64,000 bases of DNA, taken from the NCBI GenBank assembly GCA_002420005.1, contig DIHE01000005.1:62001-126000 (forward strand), in the 5' to 3' direction. The stretch is from Holophagales bacterium UBA5704 (GTDB taxonomy: Bacteria; Acidobacteriota; Thermoanaerobaculia; Multivoradales; UBA5704). A program made the translations under genes and the position numbers. Shown here one piece after another: positions 51,351 through 59,918 of this stretch; within the stretch, counting starts at the first letter, position 1; each line of letters begins with the position of its first letter. The notes below the pieces were generated by a model. It was not told where the DNA came from. It ran no database searches and worked only from the letters and a program-made list of their open reading frames with translations.

Positions 51351-54300
51351 GCAGCACCAGCCTCTCTCTGCACCGCGCGATGGAGGAGCGCGAGGAGCCG
51401 CGCATCCGGGACCGGGCAGGAAAGGCCCCGCGCCTCGAGACGGGCCATGGACGCGCGGACGCTGACCGCCCGCCTCGCTTCGGTGCGGATCTTGAACAGG
51501 TAGTCGGGATCGCAGAGCACGGGGGCGATGCGGTGCAGCGGCGAGACTTCCGCCGCCGCGGCGTCCTCGATCTGGCGCAGCCAGACGCGGAACGGCAAGC
51601 CGACGACCGGCCGTCCGGCGAGGCGTGCCAGCTCCTCCAGCACGCACCGGTACGACAGGCGGCGCGGATTGACCAGATGCCAGTCCGCGGCGCCCTCCTC
51701 CGGTGCGAGGAGCAGCGAAACCACCGCGCGGGCCACCCAGTCCACCGGCGTGAGATCGATCTCGACCTCCAGCAGCTCCTCCGGGAAAGTCCCGATCTCC
51801 AGCGCACCGGCGAGCAGGCGGTGAAAGAAATCCTTTCCGTTCGCCGCACCGGTGACGCTGTGCCCGGTCACCCGTCCGAGCCGGTAGAGGTGGGTCGGCA
51901 AGCCCCGCCCGCGCGCCTCCTGGAGGAGCTTTTCGGCCACCCATTTGCTCGCGGCATAGCCGTTGACGATCGAGTGCCGTTGCCCGTCGATCGCAGCGGT
52001 CTCGGTGTGCTCGCCATCCGGCAGGGAGAAGATGCCCACGGTCGAGATCGCATGCACCGGCACGCCGCCGGCCGCGGCCGAGAGACGGAGGATCTCGATC
52101 GTCCCCTCGACGTTCGCCACCCGCGACACCGTATAGGGCGAGGTGAAATGGACCGAGGCTCCACAATGGACGATGGCGCCGATCTCCGCCGCCCGGCGCG
52201 CGAAGCCCTCTTCTCCCAACCCCAGAAAGGGCCGGGCGAGATCGCCGGGCACCGGTACGATCCGCTCCCGGTCCCCGGCGCGCCGGAGCCCGTAGGAGGC
52301 GAGCGCCGCGTCCAGCCGCCCGCCCGCCTGCGCCGCACCGCCGGCACGGACGAGACACAGGACCGGGCCGGAGGTCCGGTCGAGCAGCTCGCGCAGCAGA
52401 AAGGCGCCGACGAATCCGGTGGCGCCGGTGAGCAGGACCGGGCGGGGGGGCGCGGTGCCATCGTTCCGGGGGACCCTCGGCACGATCTCCTCCGGCAGCC
52501 GCGCCTCCTGCGCCAGATCGACGAAGAGGGAGGGTTGCGCCGCGCCGGACGGCTCCTCTTGCAGCCGCGCCGCCAGGGCTTCGATGGTCGGATGGCGCCA
52601 GAGCCAGGCCATCGGCACCGCGAAACCGGCCCGCTCACGGATCTCGGCGAGGAGGCGCACCAGGAGGAGCGAATGGCCGCCGAGCGTGAAAAAGCTGTCG
52701 TCGATCCCGACCGGCCGCCGGTCGAGCACCGCTTCCCAGCAGGCCACCAGCCGCTCCTGGAGCGGCGTCTCGGCGGGCCGGTGCGGCTGCCGGCCGGCTT
52801 CGCCCCCGCCGGACGCCGCCGGCAGGCGGCGGCGATCGACCTTGCCGCTGGGGGTGAGCGGAAAGGCGGCGAGCTGCACGAACAGGGAGGGAATCATGTG
52901 TGCCGGCAGGCGCGCGGCGAGGAAGCGCCCCAGCTCCTGCTCCTCCACCGCCGCCTCCGGTCGCATCACCACATAGGCGAGCAGGCGCTCGCCGCGGTGC
53001 TGCGGGTCTTCCACCACCACACCCTCCCGGACCCCCGGATGCCGGGCGAGGACCGCCTCCACCTCCCCGGGCTCGACGCGAAAGCCTCGGATCTTGAGCT
53101 GATCGTCGAGCCGCCCGAGCAGCTCGATCTCGCCGCTCCAGAGCCGCCGTGCGGAGTCTCCCGTGCGATAGAGCCGCTCTCCCGGCTCCGCCGCGAAAGG
53201 ATCGGGGATGAAGCGCTCCGCCGTGAGGCGCGGGGCGTGGAGATAGCCTCGCGCCAGGTTCTCCCCGGCGATGAAGAGCTCTCCCGGGACACCCGCCGGC
53301 ACCGGTTGCAGGGCACCGTCGAGCAGGTGGATGCGGGTGTTCGCCACCGGCCGCCCGATCGACGGATGCTCGGGCCACGCCGCCACCTCCGCCGGCAGCG
53401 TGCAGGAGGTCACCACATGGGTCTCGGACGGGCCATATTGATTGATCAGGCGGCAGCCGGGCCGGCCGGGCGCCGGCGCGAGCATCTTGCGCAGGGCCGG
53501 CGTGACCCGCAGCCGCTCGCCGGCGGCGATCACCTCGCTCAAGTGGGCGTTCTCCCGCTCCGCTGCAGCGGCCACGTGCTGCAGCAACACCGGCGGCAGG
53601 AACAGCCGCTCGATGCGATGCTCCTCCAAGGCCGCCTGAAACGCCGCGGGATCCCCGCGCAGCCCGCCCCCGACCAGCACCAGCGTGCCGCCGGTCAGCC
53701 AGGTCGAGAAGACCTCCTGAAAAAACACGTCGAAGCCGACATGGGCGGCCTGCAGGGTCCGCCGGGGCCGGCCGAAACCCGGCTGTTGCAGCTGCCAGGC
53801 CAGCAGGTTCGCCAGGCAGCGGTGCGGCATGGCCACCCCCTTCGGCACCCCGGTCGAGCCGGACGTGTAGACGACGTAGGCGAGGTCGTCGAGCCCGGCC
53901 CTCCGGGGACTCTCGGCGGCCGGGAGAGACGGCTCGTCTCCCTCCAACACCACGGCGGCCCGCGCCTCCTCCACCAGCAGCGCCAAGCGCTCCCGCGGCA
54001 GCCCGGGATCGAGCGGCAGGCAGGCCGCGCCGCTCCAGAGGACACCGAGGACGCTCACCAGGAGGGCGGGAGAGGGCTCGAGGCATACGCCGACCACCTG
54101 GCCGGGGCCGGCGCCGCGCCTTCGCAGGAGGCCGGCCAGGCGGGCGGCGCGCTCCGTGAGCTCTCCGTAGGTCATCCGCTCGCCGCCCGCTTCGAGGGCG
54201 ATGCGGCCCGGCCGGCGCGCGGCCCGGGTGGCGAGCCAGTCCACGACCGTGCCAGGCTCCAGCTCCAGGCGCGGCCCGGTGAGCCCGTCCTGCGGGTCCT

Positions 54301-55882
54301 CCGGGAGAGCGAGCGGGATCTCCTCCAGCCGTTGCTCCGGGTTTTCGATCACCCGCTCCATCACCGTGAGCAGCTGATCGGCCAGGCGCTCCATCCGCTC
54401 GGACCGGAACAGGCTCCGGTTGTATTTGAGCGTCAGGAGCAGCTCGTCCGGCAACCGGTCGAAGGTGATCGAGAGATCGAACTTGCTCCGTTCGTAACCG
54501 CTCTTCATCGGCCGGATGTCCAGCCCCGCCACCGCGGCCGCACCGGCCGCCACGCCGGGCTCGTTGAGCGTGATCAGGACGTCGAACAGTGGATGCCGGC
54601 TCGGATGGCGCTCGACCGCGAGCTCGTCCACCAGCGTATCGAATGGATATTCCTGGTTCTCATGCGCGGCGACGACGGTACGCCGGACGGCGTGCAAGAG
54701 GCCCAGGAACGTCTGGCGGGGATCCACGTCCTGGACGAGCAACAGCGTGTTGACGTAGAACCCGGACTGCTCCGCGAGCTCGGCGCGCAGCCGGCCGGAC
54801 ACCGGAGCCCCCAGCACGATCCGTGTCTGGCCGGCGTGGCGGTGGAGCACCAGGTCGACCACCGCCAGCAGACCCATGAACAACGTCGCCCGCTCGCGCG
54901 CCGCCAGCTCCCGGAGGCCGGCGTGGAGCGCCGGCGGGACGGGACGGCGCACGCGGGCGCCGTCGTGGGTCTGCACCGCCGGCCGCGGGATGTCCGACGG
55001 CAGGTCGAGCACCGGAACCCCCGCCGCCAGCTTGCGCCGCCAGACCTCGCGCTGCCGGTCGAGATCCCCCCCGGCGAGCCGGGCGTTCTGCCAGGCGGCG
55101 AAGTCGCGGTACTGGATCGCGAGCGGCGGCAAGGCGGGCTCGGCGCCGGCCTGGAGCGCGGCGTGGATCGCCCAGAGGTCGCGGAAGAGGACGTGCAGCG
55201 ACCAACCGTCCGCGACGATGTGATGGATGGTGAACAACAGCTCGTGCTCCTCCTCGGCGCGCCGCAGCAGGAGCACCCGGAACAACGGCAGGGTCGTCAG
55301 GTCGAACGGCCGGGCGGCCTCGTCGTACGCCAGCTCCCCGGCGACCGCCGCGGCGCCCTGGACATGGCGCAGGTCGATCTCCCGGAAGTCCAGCCGCACC
55401 GCGGGCTCGACGTGCTGCCGCGGTGTCGAGCCGGCGAGAGAGAACCAGGTGCGCAACGATTCATGCCGCGCCGCCAACGCCGAAAAGGAGCGCCGCAGGA
55501 GGTCGGCGTCGAGGCGCCCGCGCACCACGAACGCGCGGGCGACGTTGTAGAGATCCTTGCGCTCGAGCAGCTCCTGGACGATCCACAGCCGCCGCTGACC
55601 GCTCGACAACGCATACGACGCCGCGTCCGGGATGCGGGCGAGCCGCGGCGGGCCTGTCTGCAGCCGCTCGTCGACGAGGCGCCGGAGGTCGCCGAAGGTC
55701 GGATGTTCGAAGACGTCGAGGAGCGTCAGCTCCACGCCGAACGTCTGCTGAACCTGGGCCAGCAACCGGGTGGCCAGCAGGCTGGAGCCGCCGAGCGCGA
55801 AAAAGCTCGCCTCCGGCGTGGGCTCCGCGCCGGACAGAACCTCCCGCCAGATCGCGCCGAGCGCTTGCGCACCCGCGCTCAC
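51341..55882 (-). CDS. NRPS: carrier - condensation - adenylation (Pro-like) - carrier - thioester reductase
   Basis: 1513 residues. T1 (1-75) has FFALGGSS. The C domain (about 90-510) has HHIVADG (220-226). The A domain has YTSGSTGVPKG, GFDVFFQE, NQYGPSE and a K in PLTPSGK. The ten specificity residues read D-V-Q-F-I-A-Q-V-V-K, one change from the Pro codes DVQFIAHVVK/DVQLIAHVVK. T2 has FFTLGGHS. The end is an SDR-type reductase (LLTGATGFVGAF), which releases an aldehyde or alcohol with NAD(P)H. T1 has no A domain of its own, so the free adenylation protein upstream probably loads it. Predicted product: an X-Pro aldehyde or its cyclised form. The start overlaps that gene (ATGA). Confidence 0.9.
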   Translation of the reverse strand: MSAGAQALGAIWREVLSGAEPTPEASFFALGGSSLLATRLLAQVQQTFGVELTLLDVFEHPTFGDLRRLVDERLQTGPPRLARIPDAASYALSSGQRRLWIVQELLERKDLYNVARAFVVRGRLDADLLRRSFSALAARHESLRTWFSLAGSTPRQHVEPAVRLDFREIDLRHVQGAAAVAGELAYDEAARPFDLTTLPLFRVLLLRRAEEEHELLFTIHHIVADGWSLHVLFRDLWAIHAALQAGAEPALPPLAIQYRDFAAWQNARLAGGDLDRQREVWRRKLAAGVPVLDLPSDIPRPAVQTHDGARVRRPVPPALHAGLRELAARERATLFMGLLAVVDLVLHRHAGQTRIVLGAPVSGRLRAELAEQSGFYVNTLLLVQDVDPRQTFLGLLHAVRRTVVAAHENQEYPFDTLVDELAVERHPSRHPLFDVLITLNEPGVAAGAAAVAGLDIRPMKSGYERSKFDLSITFDRLPDELLLTLKYNRSLFRSERMERLADQLLTVMERVIENPEQRLEEIPLALPEDPQDGLTGPRLELEPGTVVDWLATRAARRPGRIALEAGGERMTYGELTERAARLAGLLRRRGAGPGQVVGVCLEPSPALLVSVLGVLWSGAACLPLDPGLPRERLALLVEEARAAVVLEGDEPSLPAAESPRRAGLDDLAYVVYTSGSTGVPKGVAMPHRCLANLLAWQLQQPGFGRPRRTLQAAHVGFDVFFQEVFSTWLTGGTLVLVGGGLRGDPAAFQAALEEHRIERLFLPPVLLQHVAAAAERENAHLSEVIAAGERLRVTPALRKMLAPAPGRPGCRLINQYGPSETHVVTSCTLPAEVAAWPEHPSIGRPVANTRIHLLDGALQPVPAGVPGELFIAGENLARGYLHAPRLTAERFIPDPFAAEPGERLYRTGDSARRLWSGEIELLGRLDDQLKIRGFRVEPGEVEAVLARHPGVREGVVVEDPQHRGERLLAYVVMRPEAAVEEQELGRFLAARLPAHMIPSLFVQLAAFPLTPSGKVDRRRLPAASGGGEAGRQPHRPAETPLQERLVACWEAVLDRRPVGIDDSFFTLGGHSLLLVRLLAEIRERAGFAVPMAWLWRHPTIEALAARLQEEPSGAAQPSLFVDLAQEARLPEEIVPRVPRNDGTAPPRPVLLTGATGFVGAFLLRELLDRTSGPVLCLVRAGGAAQAGGRLDAALASYGLRRAGDRERIVPVPGDLARPFLGLGEEGFARRAAEIGAIVHCGASVHFTSPYTVSRVANVEGTIEILRLSAAAGGVPVHAISTVGIFSLPDGEHTETAAIDGQRHSIVNGYAASKWVAEKLLQEARGRGLPTHLYRLGRVTGHSVTGAANGKDFFHRLLAGALEIGTFPEELLEVEIDLTPVDWVARAVVSLLLAPEEGAADWHLVNPRRLSYRCVLEELARLAGRPVVGLPFRVWLRQIEDAAAAEVSPLHRIAPVLCDPDYLFKIRTEARRAVSVRASMARLEARGLSCPVPDARLLALLHRAVQREAGAAWS

Positions 55883-57342
55883 AACCGCTCCAGGAGCGCG
55901 CCGCGGTCCACCTTGCCGGTCGCGGTCACGGGCAGCTCGGGCAGGACCACGAACCGGCCCGGCACCATGTGCGGCGGGAGCTTGCTCTTGAGAAAGCTCC
56001 GCAGCTCGCCGTCCGTGAGATCGCCGTGCTGCGAGACGACGAAGGCGACCAGCGTCTGGCCGTCCGCCGCCGCCGCGGCGAGGATCACCGACGCCTGCAC
56101 CTTCGGGTGGCGGTCGAGGTAGCTCGCGATCTCACCCGGCTCGATGCGAAACCCTTTGATCTTGATCTGATCGTCGATCCGGCCGTAACAGGCGAACAGC
56201 CCGTCCGGCCGGATGCCACCGAGATCGCCGGTGCGATAGAGCCGCTCTCCATCGCCGTACGGATCGGGCACGAATTTCTCGGCCGTCAGGTCCGGACGGC
56301 CGAGGTAGCCACGGGCGAGGCCGGTGCCGCCGAGCAGGATCTCACCCCTGGCGGCCGGCTGCAGATCGCCGTCCACCACGCAGGCACGCAGGCCGGTGAT
56401 CGGCCGGCCGATCGGCACCTCGTCCTCTGCCGCGCCGAGCTTCTGATGCAGCGCATGGATGGTGGTCTCGGTTGTGCCATAGATGTTGCGGATCTCCATC
56501 TCGCCCGCCGCGCGCAGCGTCCGATGGAGCGCCGGAGGCAGCGCCTCCCCCACGAGGTTGAGCACCGCCGCTCCGCGGAGGATTTCCGGCCGCTGCGCAA
56601 AGGTCTGCACCAGCGACGGCACCGTGTTGATCAATACGCCGGAATGCCGCTTCAGATACAGCGGAAGGGTGAGATTGCTCAGGATGCGCACCGACTTGCC
56701 GGCGATCAAGGGGAAGAGGAGCTCGAACACCGACAGGTCGAAACACTCCGAGCTGCCGGCGAAGACCACCTCGTACGGAGACTCCGCGAGCTCCTCGACC
56801 GACCAGAGGAGGACGTTGGTCAACCCGCCGTGCTGGATCATCACCCCCTTCGGAGGCCCGGTGGTGCCCGACGTATACATCACGTAGGCGAGATGGCGCG
56901 GGTCGTGGACGAGGGCCGGCGGCTCCGGGTCCACCGACGCAAGCTCCGCTGCCAGATCCGGGAGGAACACCGGCCGCCGCCCCCCCCCGGCACAGAGCGG
57001 CGCGAACGCCGGCTCGGTGAGCACGGCCAGGGCCCGGCTGTCTTCGAGGATGTAGGCCAGGCGTTCCGCCGGATACCCGGGATCAAGCGGCACATAACCC
57101 GCGCCGGTCTTGAAGATCGCCAGGATGGCGAGCAGCAGCCATTCCGACCGCTGCAGGCAGATCCCGAGGAGCTTTTCGGGGCCGCACGCCCCGGGCAGCT
57201 CGCGCAGAAGAAGCCGGGCGAGCTGGTTGCTCCGTTCTTCCAGCTCGCCATAGGTGATCCGCCGCTCGCCGCAGAGAACCGCGACCCGCCCGGGGTGCCG
57301 GGTGGCGCTCTCCCGGATCAGCGCGACGACGCTCCTATCCAT
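55879..57342 (-). CDS. Free-standing amino-acid adenylation protein
   Basis: 487 residues: YVMYTSGTTGPPKG, SECFDLSVFELLF, NIYGTTETT, YRTGDLGG and a lysine in TATGKVDRG. The pocket reads about D-L-F-N-N-V-I-I-H-K. Asp in the first position means an alpha-amino acid, not an aryl acid such as anthranilate. The first five match the Ala-type DLFNN code, but the rest do not, so the residue is uncertain (small or polar?). It has no carrier domain and probably loads T1 of the NRPS or the free carrier. It overlaps the PAS gene by eight bases and the NRPS gene by four. Confidence 0.86.
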   Translation of the reverse strand: MDRSVVALIRESATRHPGRVAVLCGERRITYGELEERSNQLARLLLRELPGACGPEKLLGICLQRSEWLLLAILAIFKTGAGYVPLDPGYPAERLAYILEDSRALAVLTEPAFAPLCAGGGRRPVFLPDLAAELASVDPEPPALVHDPRHLAYVMYTSGTTGPPKGVMIQHGGLTNVLLWSVEELAESPYEVVFAGSSECFDLSVFELLFPLIAGKSVRILSNLTLPLYLKRHSGVLINTVPSLVQTFAQRPEILRGAAVLNLVGEALPPALHRTLRAAGEMEIRNIYGTTETTIHALHQKLGAAEDEVPIGRPITGLRACVVDGDLQPAARGEILLGGTGLARGYLGRPDLTAEKFVPDPYGDGERLYRTGDLGGIRPDGLFACYGRIDDQIKIKGFRIEPGEIASYLDRHPKVQASVILAAAAADGQTLVAFVVSQHGDLTDGELRSFLKSKLPPHMVPGRFVVLPELPVTATGKVDRGALLERL

Positions 57343-58759
57343 GCAGCTCCCCGCGCAGACGCGCGATCTCCAGCTCCGGCGCCAGGCGACGCGCCAGCTC
57401 CTCGGCGAGCGCGAGGTCGGCCGGCCCGAACGTCGTCCGCTCGGCGTCCGCCGCGCGGGCCAGGCTGAGCGCTCCCGCCACCGTTCCGCGCACCAGGATG
57501 GGGGCGACGAGCAGAGCGTTCACACCTTCGGCGAGCAGCGACCGCTCCAGCTCTTCGCCTCTCCTGGCGCCGGCATCCAGACAGGCGTGCGTGATGCCGC
57601 CCGCCAGGGCGCGTTGGAGCAGGGCGTCCGCGGCACCACCCACACCGGCACCGCGCCCCGCGGACCACGTGGCGCCGCCGCCGTTCGCAGCCGGCACGTG
57701 CACCGCCGCCCGGTCGGCGAGATAGCCGGCGGTCAGGCGCAGAACCTCCCGGAGGCGCGTGCCGAGATCGGACGTCCCGGCCAGCAGGCGGCTGCACTCG
57801 GCGAGAAAACCCAGCGTCTCCTCGGGCCGCTTGCGGCCGGCGACGTAGCGCAGAGCCAGGCTCATCGCCGCCTCGCGGGAAAGATCGGCGGAGGGCTCGG
57901 CGTGCAGGCCGTAGTCTTCATTGCGGGGCCAGACGAAGGCCCGGTGGATGCTGCTCTCGACCTCGGCATCCGCGGGCAGGGGGAAGGTGAAACAGCGGGT
58001 GTTGACGAAGTCTCCGCCGTTCATCCGCGAGCTCGAATAGATGAACACCGGCTGGATGCGGCCGTCGCGCGTGCGCAGCTTCGCCCGGTGGTCGACCAGC
58101 GGCGCACCGCTCACCAGATTCTCGAGCATCTCGTCGATCACCGCCTGATCGGCATGGAACTCGGCGATGTGATGGCCGATATAGTCCTCCGGGCTCTCCG
58201 CATAGCCCATCGCCTCCAGCTCGCGGGCGCTGGTATAGCGGACCCGCCCGTCGGCGGTGACGATGTGCAGGCTCACCGGTGCATGCTGGAAGAAATCCTT
58301 GAGGTCCCGGTACAGGGCCTCTTTCTCCTCGCGGCTCTTGCCGGCCAGCGCGAGGGTGTCCCCCTGGAAGACCGGCACGTCCTTGGGGCGGCGCGACTCG
58401 TCGCGCGGGATCAGCACCGCACGGTCCCCCACCAGACGGTCACCGTCCCGCCGGCCGCTGGTGAACAGGCGAACCGGCACCAGCCCGCCGTCGCGCCGCA
58501 CCAGGGTCAACGGAAAGTCCTGCAGCTCGCCCTCCGCGGCCAGACGGTCGAGCATCTCGTCCACCCGGCGCGGCTCCACCACGAACTCCCGCAGGTCATG
58601 GCCCAGGTACTCCGCCGGCGCGTCCTGGTAGCCCAGGGTCTCGAGCTCCGTCCGGTTGGCGCGCGCCACCACCGCATCCGCGCCCAGCATGTGCAACGCC
58701 ACCGGCGCATTGCCGAAATAATCGCTCAGCGTCTCCAGCTCTTGCTCGTCGAAGGTCAT
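57335..58759 (-). CDS. PAS-PAS-GAF protein without an output domain
   Basis: 474 residues. Two similar PAS domains (about 8-125 and 155-270) share FxxAPVxLHxxxADxxVxxxxxxELExxGY and GHxxxEF. A GAF domain fills about 315-465. No kinase, cyclase or DNA-binding end is present, and no haem- or flavin-binding Cys is obvious. It may sense a ligand or redox state and control the cluster enzymes by contact. The gene is between the carrier and adenylation genes with an 8-base overlap downstream, so it is made with them. Unusual in such a cluster. Confidence 0.78.
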   Translation of the reverse strand: MTFDEQELETLSDYFGNAPVALHMLGADAVVARANRTELETLGYQDAPAEYLGHDLREFVVEPRRVDEMLDRLAAEGELQDFPLTLVRRDGGLVPVRLFTSGRRDGDRLVGDRAVLIPRDESRRPKDVPVFQGDTLALAGKSREEKEALYRDLKDFFQHAPVSLHIVTADGRVRYTSARELEAMGYAESPEDYIGHHIAEFHADQAVIDEMLENLVSGAPLVDHRAKLRTRDGRIQPVFIYSSSRMNGGDFVNTRCFTFPLPADAEVESSIHRAFVWPRNEDYGLHAEPSADLSREAAMSLALRYVAGRKRPEETLGFLAECSRLLAGTSDLGTRLREVLRLTAGYLADRAAVHVPAANGGGATWSAGRGAGVGGAADALLQRALAGGITHACLDAGARRGEELERSLLAEGVNALLVAPILVRGTVAGALSLARAADAERTTFGPADLALAEELARRLAPELEIARLRGELHG

Positions 58760-58771
58760 GGTCCTCTCCTC

Positions 58772-59044
58772 TCACGGACGCAGAAAGTTCTCATAAATGG
58801 CCCGCAGGCTCTGAAAGCATTCGGGGCGGATCATCTGCTCGCGGATCTCCCGCCCACGCACCTCCTCGATGTACAGCAGAAAATTGACCATCTGCAGCGA
58901 ATCGAGGATCCGCTCGGCGATCAGGTCGGTGTCCCAGCCCACCGTGCCGGCCTCCTTGTTGACGGTGAGCAGCCAGGCTTTGACCCTGGCCATCTCCCGC
59001 GATTGTTCGATCTCCGTCTCAGACGGCGCGCTCTTCGGATGCAT
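58772..59044 (-). CDS. Free acyl/peptidyl carrier protein
   Basis: 90 residues. The phosphopantetheine site is the serine of RILDSLQMV (S49) at the start of helix 2, with a helical C-terminus ending in AIYENFLRP. It is the likely carrier for the diiron oxygenase or the KASIII-like enzyme. The ATG at 59044 lies inside the end of the diiron gene (26-base overlap), so expression is coupled. Confidence 0.8.
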   Translation of the reverse strand: MHPKSAPSETEIEQSREMARVKAWLLTVNKEAGTVGWDTDLIAERILDSLQMVNFLLYIEEVRGREIREQMIRPECFQSLRAIYENFLRP

Positions 59045-59918
59045 ACACCGGCTCCTTGAAGATTCCCGTGTCCAGGAGAAATCCCTGAATGCGCTCGACG
59101 GCCCTGGCGTGGAACCGCGCTCGGGCGGGATGCGCCAGCAGGTCGCGGCGCAGCTGATAGGGCTCCGCCAGACCGGCATCGGCATAGACCGCCGGGTTGT
59201 AAAAAGCTTCGATCACCACCTGCATGTATCCGCGCAGGCTCGCCTCCAGCGCCCGCAGGCTCTCCTCCGGCACAGAGCTGCGCAGATCCTCGTGCATGTG
59301 TTTCAGGATCAGGCGTCCCATCGCCATGTGCCGGGACTCGTCTTCGTGATGCACGTGGTTGATCTGCTGGATGATCGCCGGCAGCCGCCCGTCCCGCTCC
59401 ATCGAGCGGTTGTAGAAGTCACCGATCTCCTCGAAGATCAGGATCTGGCCGAAGGCGAGGAAGTTGCGCAGGCCGGGGTCCTCGAAGCGGTCGAATTTGA
59501 GCCGCTTGGTCGGATAGATCTTGCCCCCGTAGCGCCGGCAGAACTGGGCGAAGAACCACATGTGCTCGTTTTCCTCGCCGATGAAGTGGTGGAAATATTC
59601 CGAGGTGTCCTCGAATCCCGGAGTGTGGATGCATTGCAGGACGTGCAGCAGGAGCTCGCGGATGCCGTGCGCGCTCAGGCTCAGAAAATTGACGATCTCC
59701 CACTGCGCGAGCACGTGGAGGCGCTCTTCGGGGAGCTCCTCCATCCAGGGGGTCCCGTGGACGGATAGCAGCTCCGGGCTCATCCAGTACCGTCCGCGCG
59801 GCAGCTCCTCCGGCCAGACGAACGTCTTGTACGGGTTGTAATAGGCGTCGACCGAAAGATCGATCAGCCGCTGGAACAGGTCCTTGAGCGGGCGTTGCCC
59901 GCCGGCGGTTGCGCTCAC
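59019..59918 (-). CDS. AurF-like diiron oxygenase
   Basis: 299 residues, an AurF/CmlI-type nonhaem diiron protein. All seven ligands of AurF have counterparts: E74 (QWEIVNF), E116 and H119 (EENEH), E163 (FEEIGDF), H190, E194 and H197 (HVHHEDESRH). AurF and CmlI oxidise arylamines to nitro groups; mgo/pvf/ham-type relatives N-oxygenate amino acids on the way to N-oxides and diazeniumdiolates. The ortholog-like partner here is a reductase-ended NRPS. The GTG at 59918 has GAGGAGA nine bases upstream and overlaps the nucleotidyltransferase stop (GTGA). Confidence 0.88.
   Translation of the reverse strand: MSATAGGQRPLKDLFQRLIDLSVDAYYNPYKTFVWPEELPRGRYWMSPELLSVHGTPWMEELPEERLHVLAQWEIVNFLSLSAHGIRELLLHVLQCIHTPGFEDTSEYFHHFIGEENEHMWFFAQFCRRYGGKIYPTKRLKFDRFEDPGLRNFLAFGQILIFEEIGDFYNRSMERDGRLPAIIQQINHVHHEDESRHMAMGRLILKHMHEDLRSSVPEESLRALEASLRGYMQVVIEAFYNPAVYADAGLAEPYQLRRDLLAHPARARFHARAVERIQGFLLDTGIFKEPVYASEERAV

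Noticed and set aside
51380..56122. Plus-strand 1580-codon frame opposite the NRPS
   Set aside because: Antisense to clear C, A, T and reductase motifs; no domain of its own.
55879..57342. Anthranilate activation by the free A protein (true pyrrolobenzodiazepine pathway)
   Set aside because: The pocket keeps the Asp that binds an alpha-amino group, and no anthranilate or kynurenine genes are present.
51341..59044. Polyketide synthase components
   Set aside because: No KS-AT module exists; the only thiolase-fold protein is KASIII-like with an altered triad.
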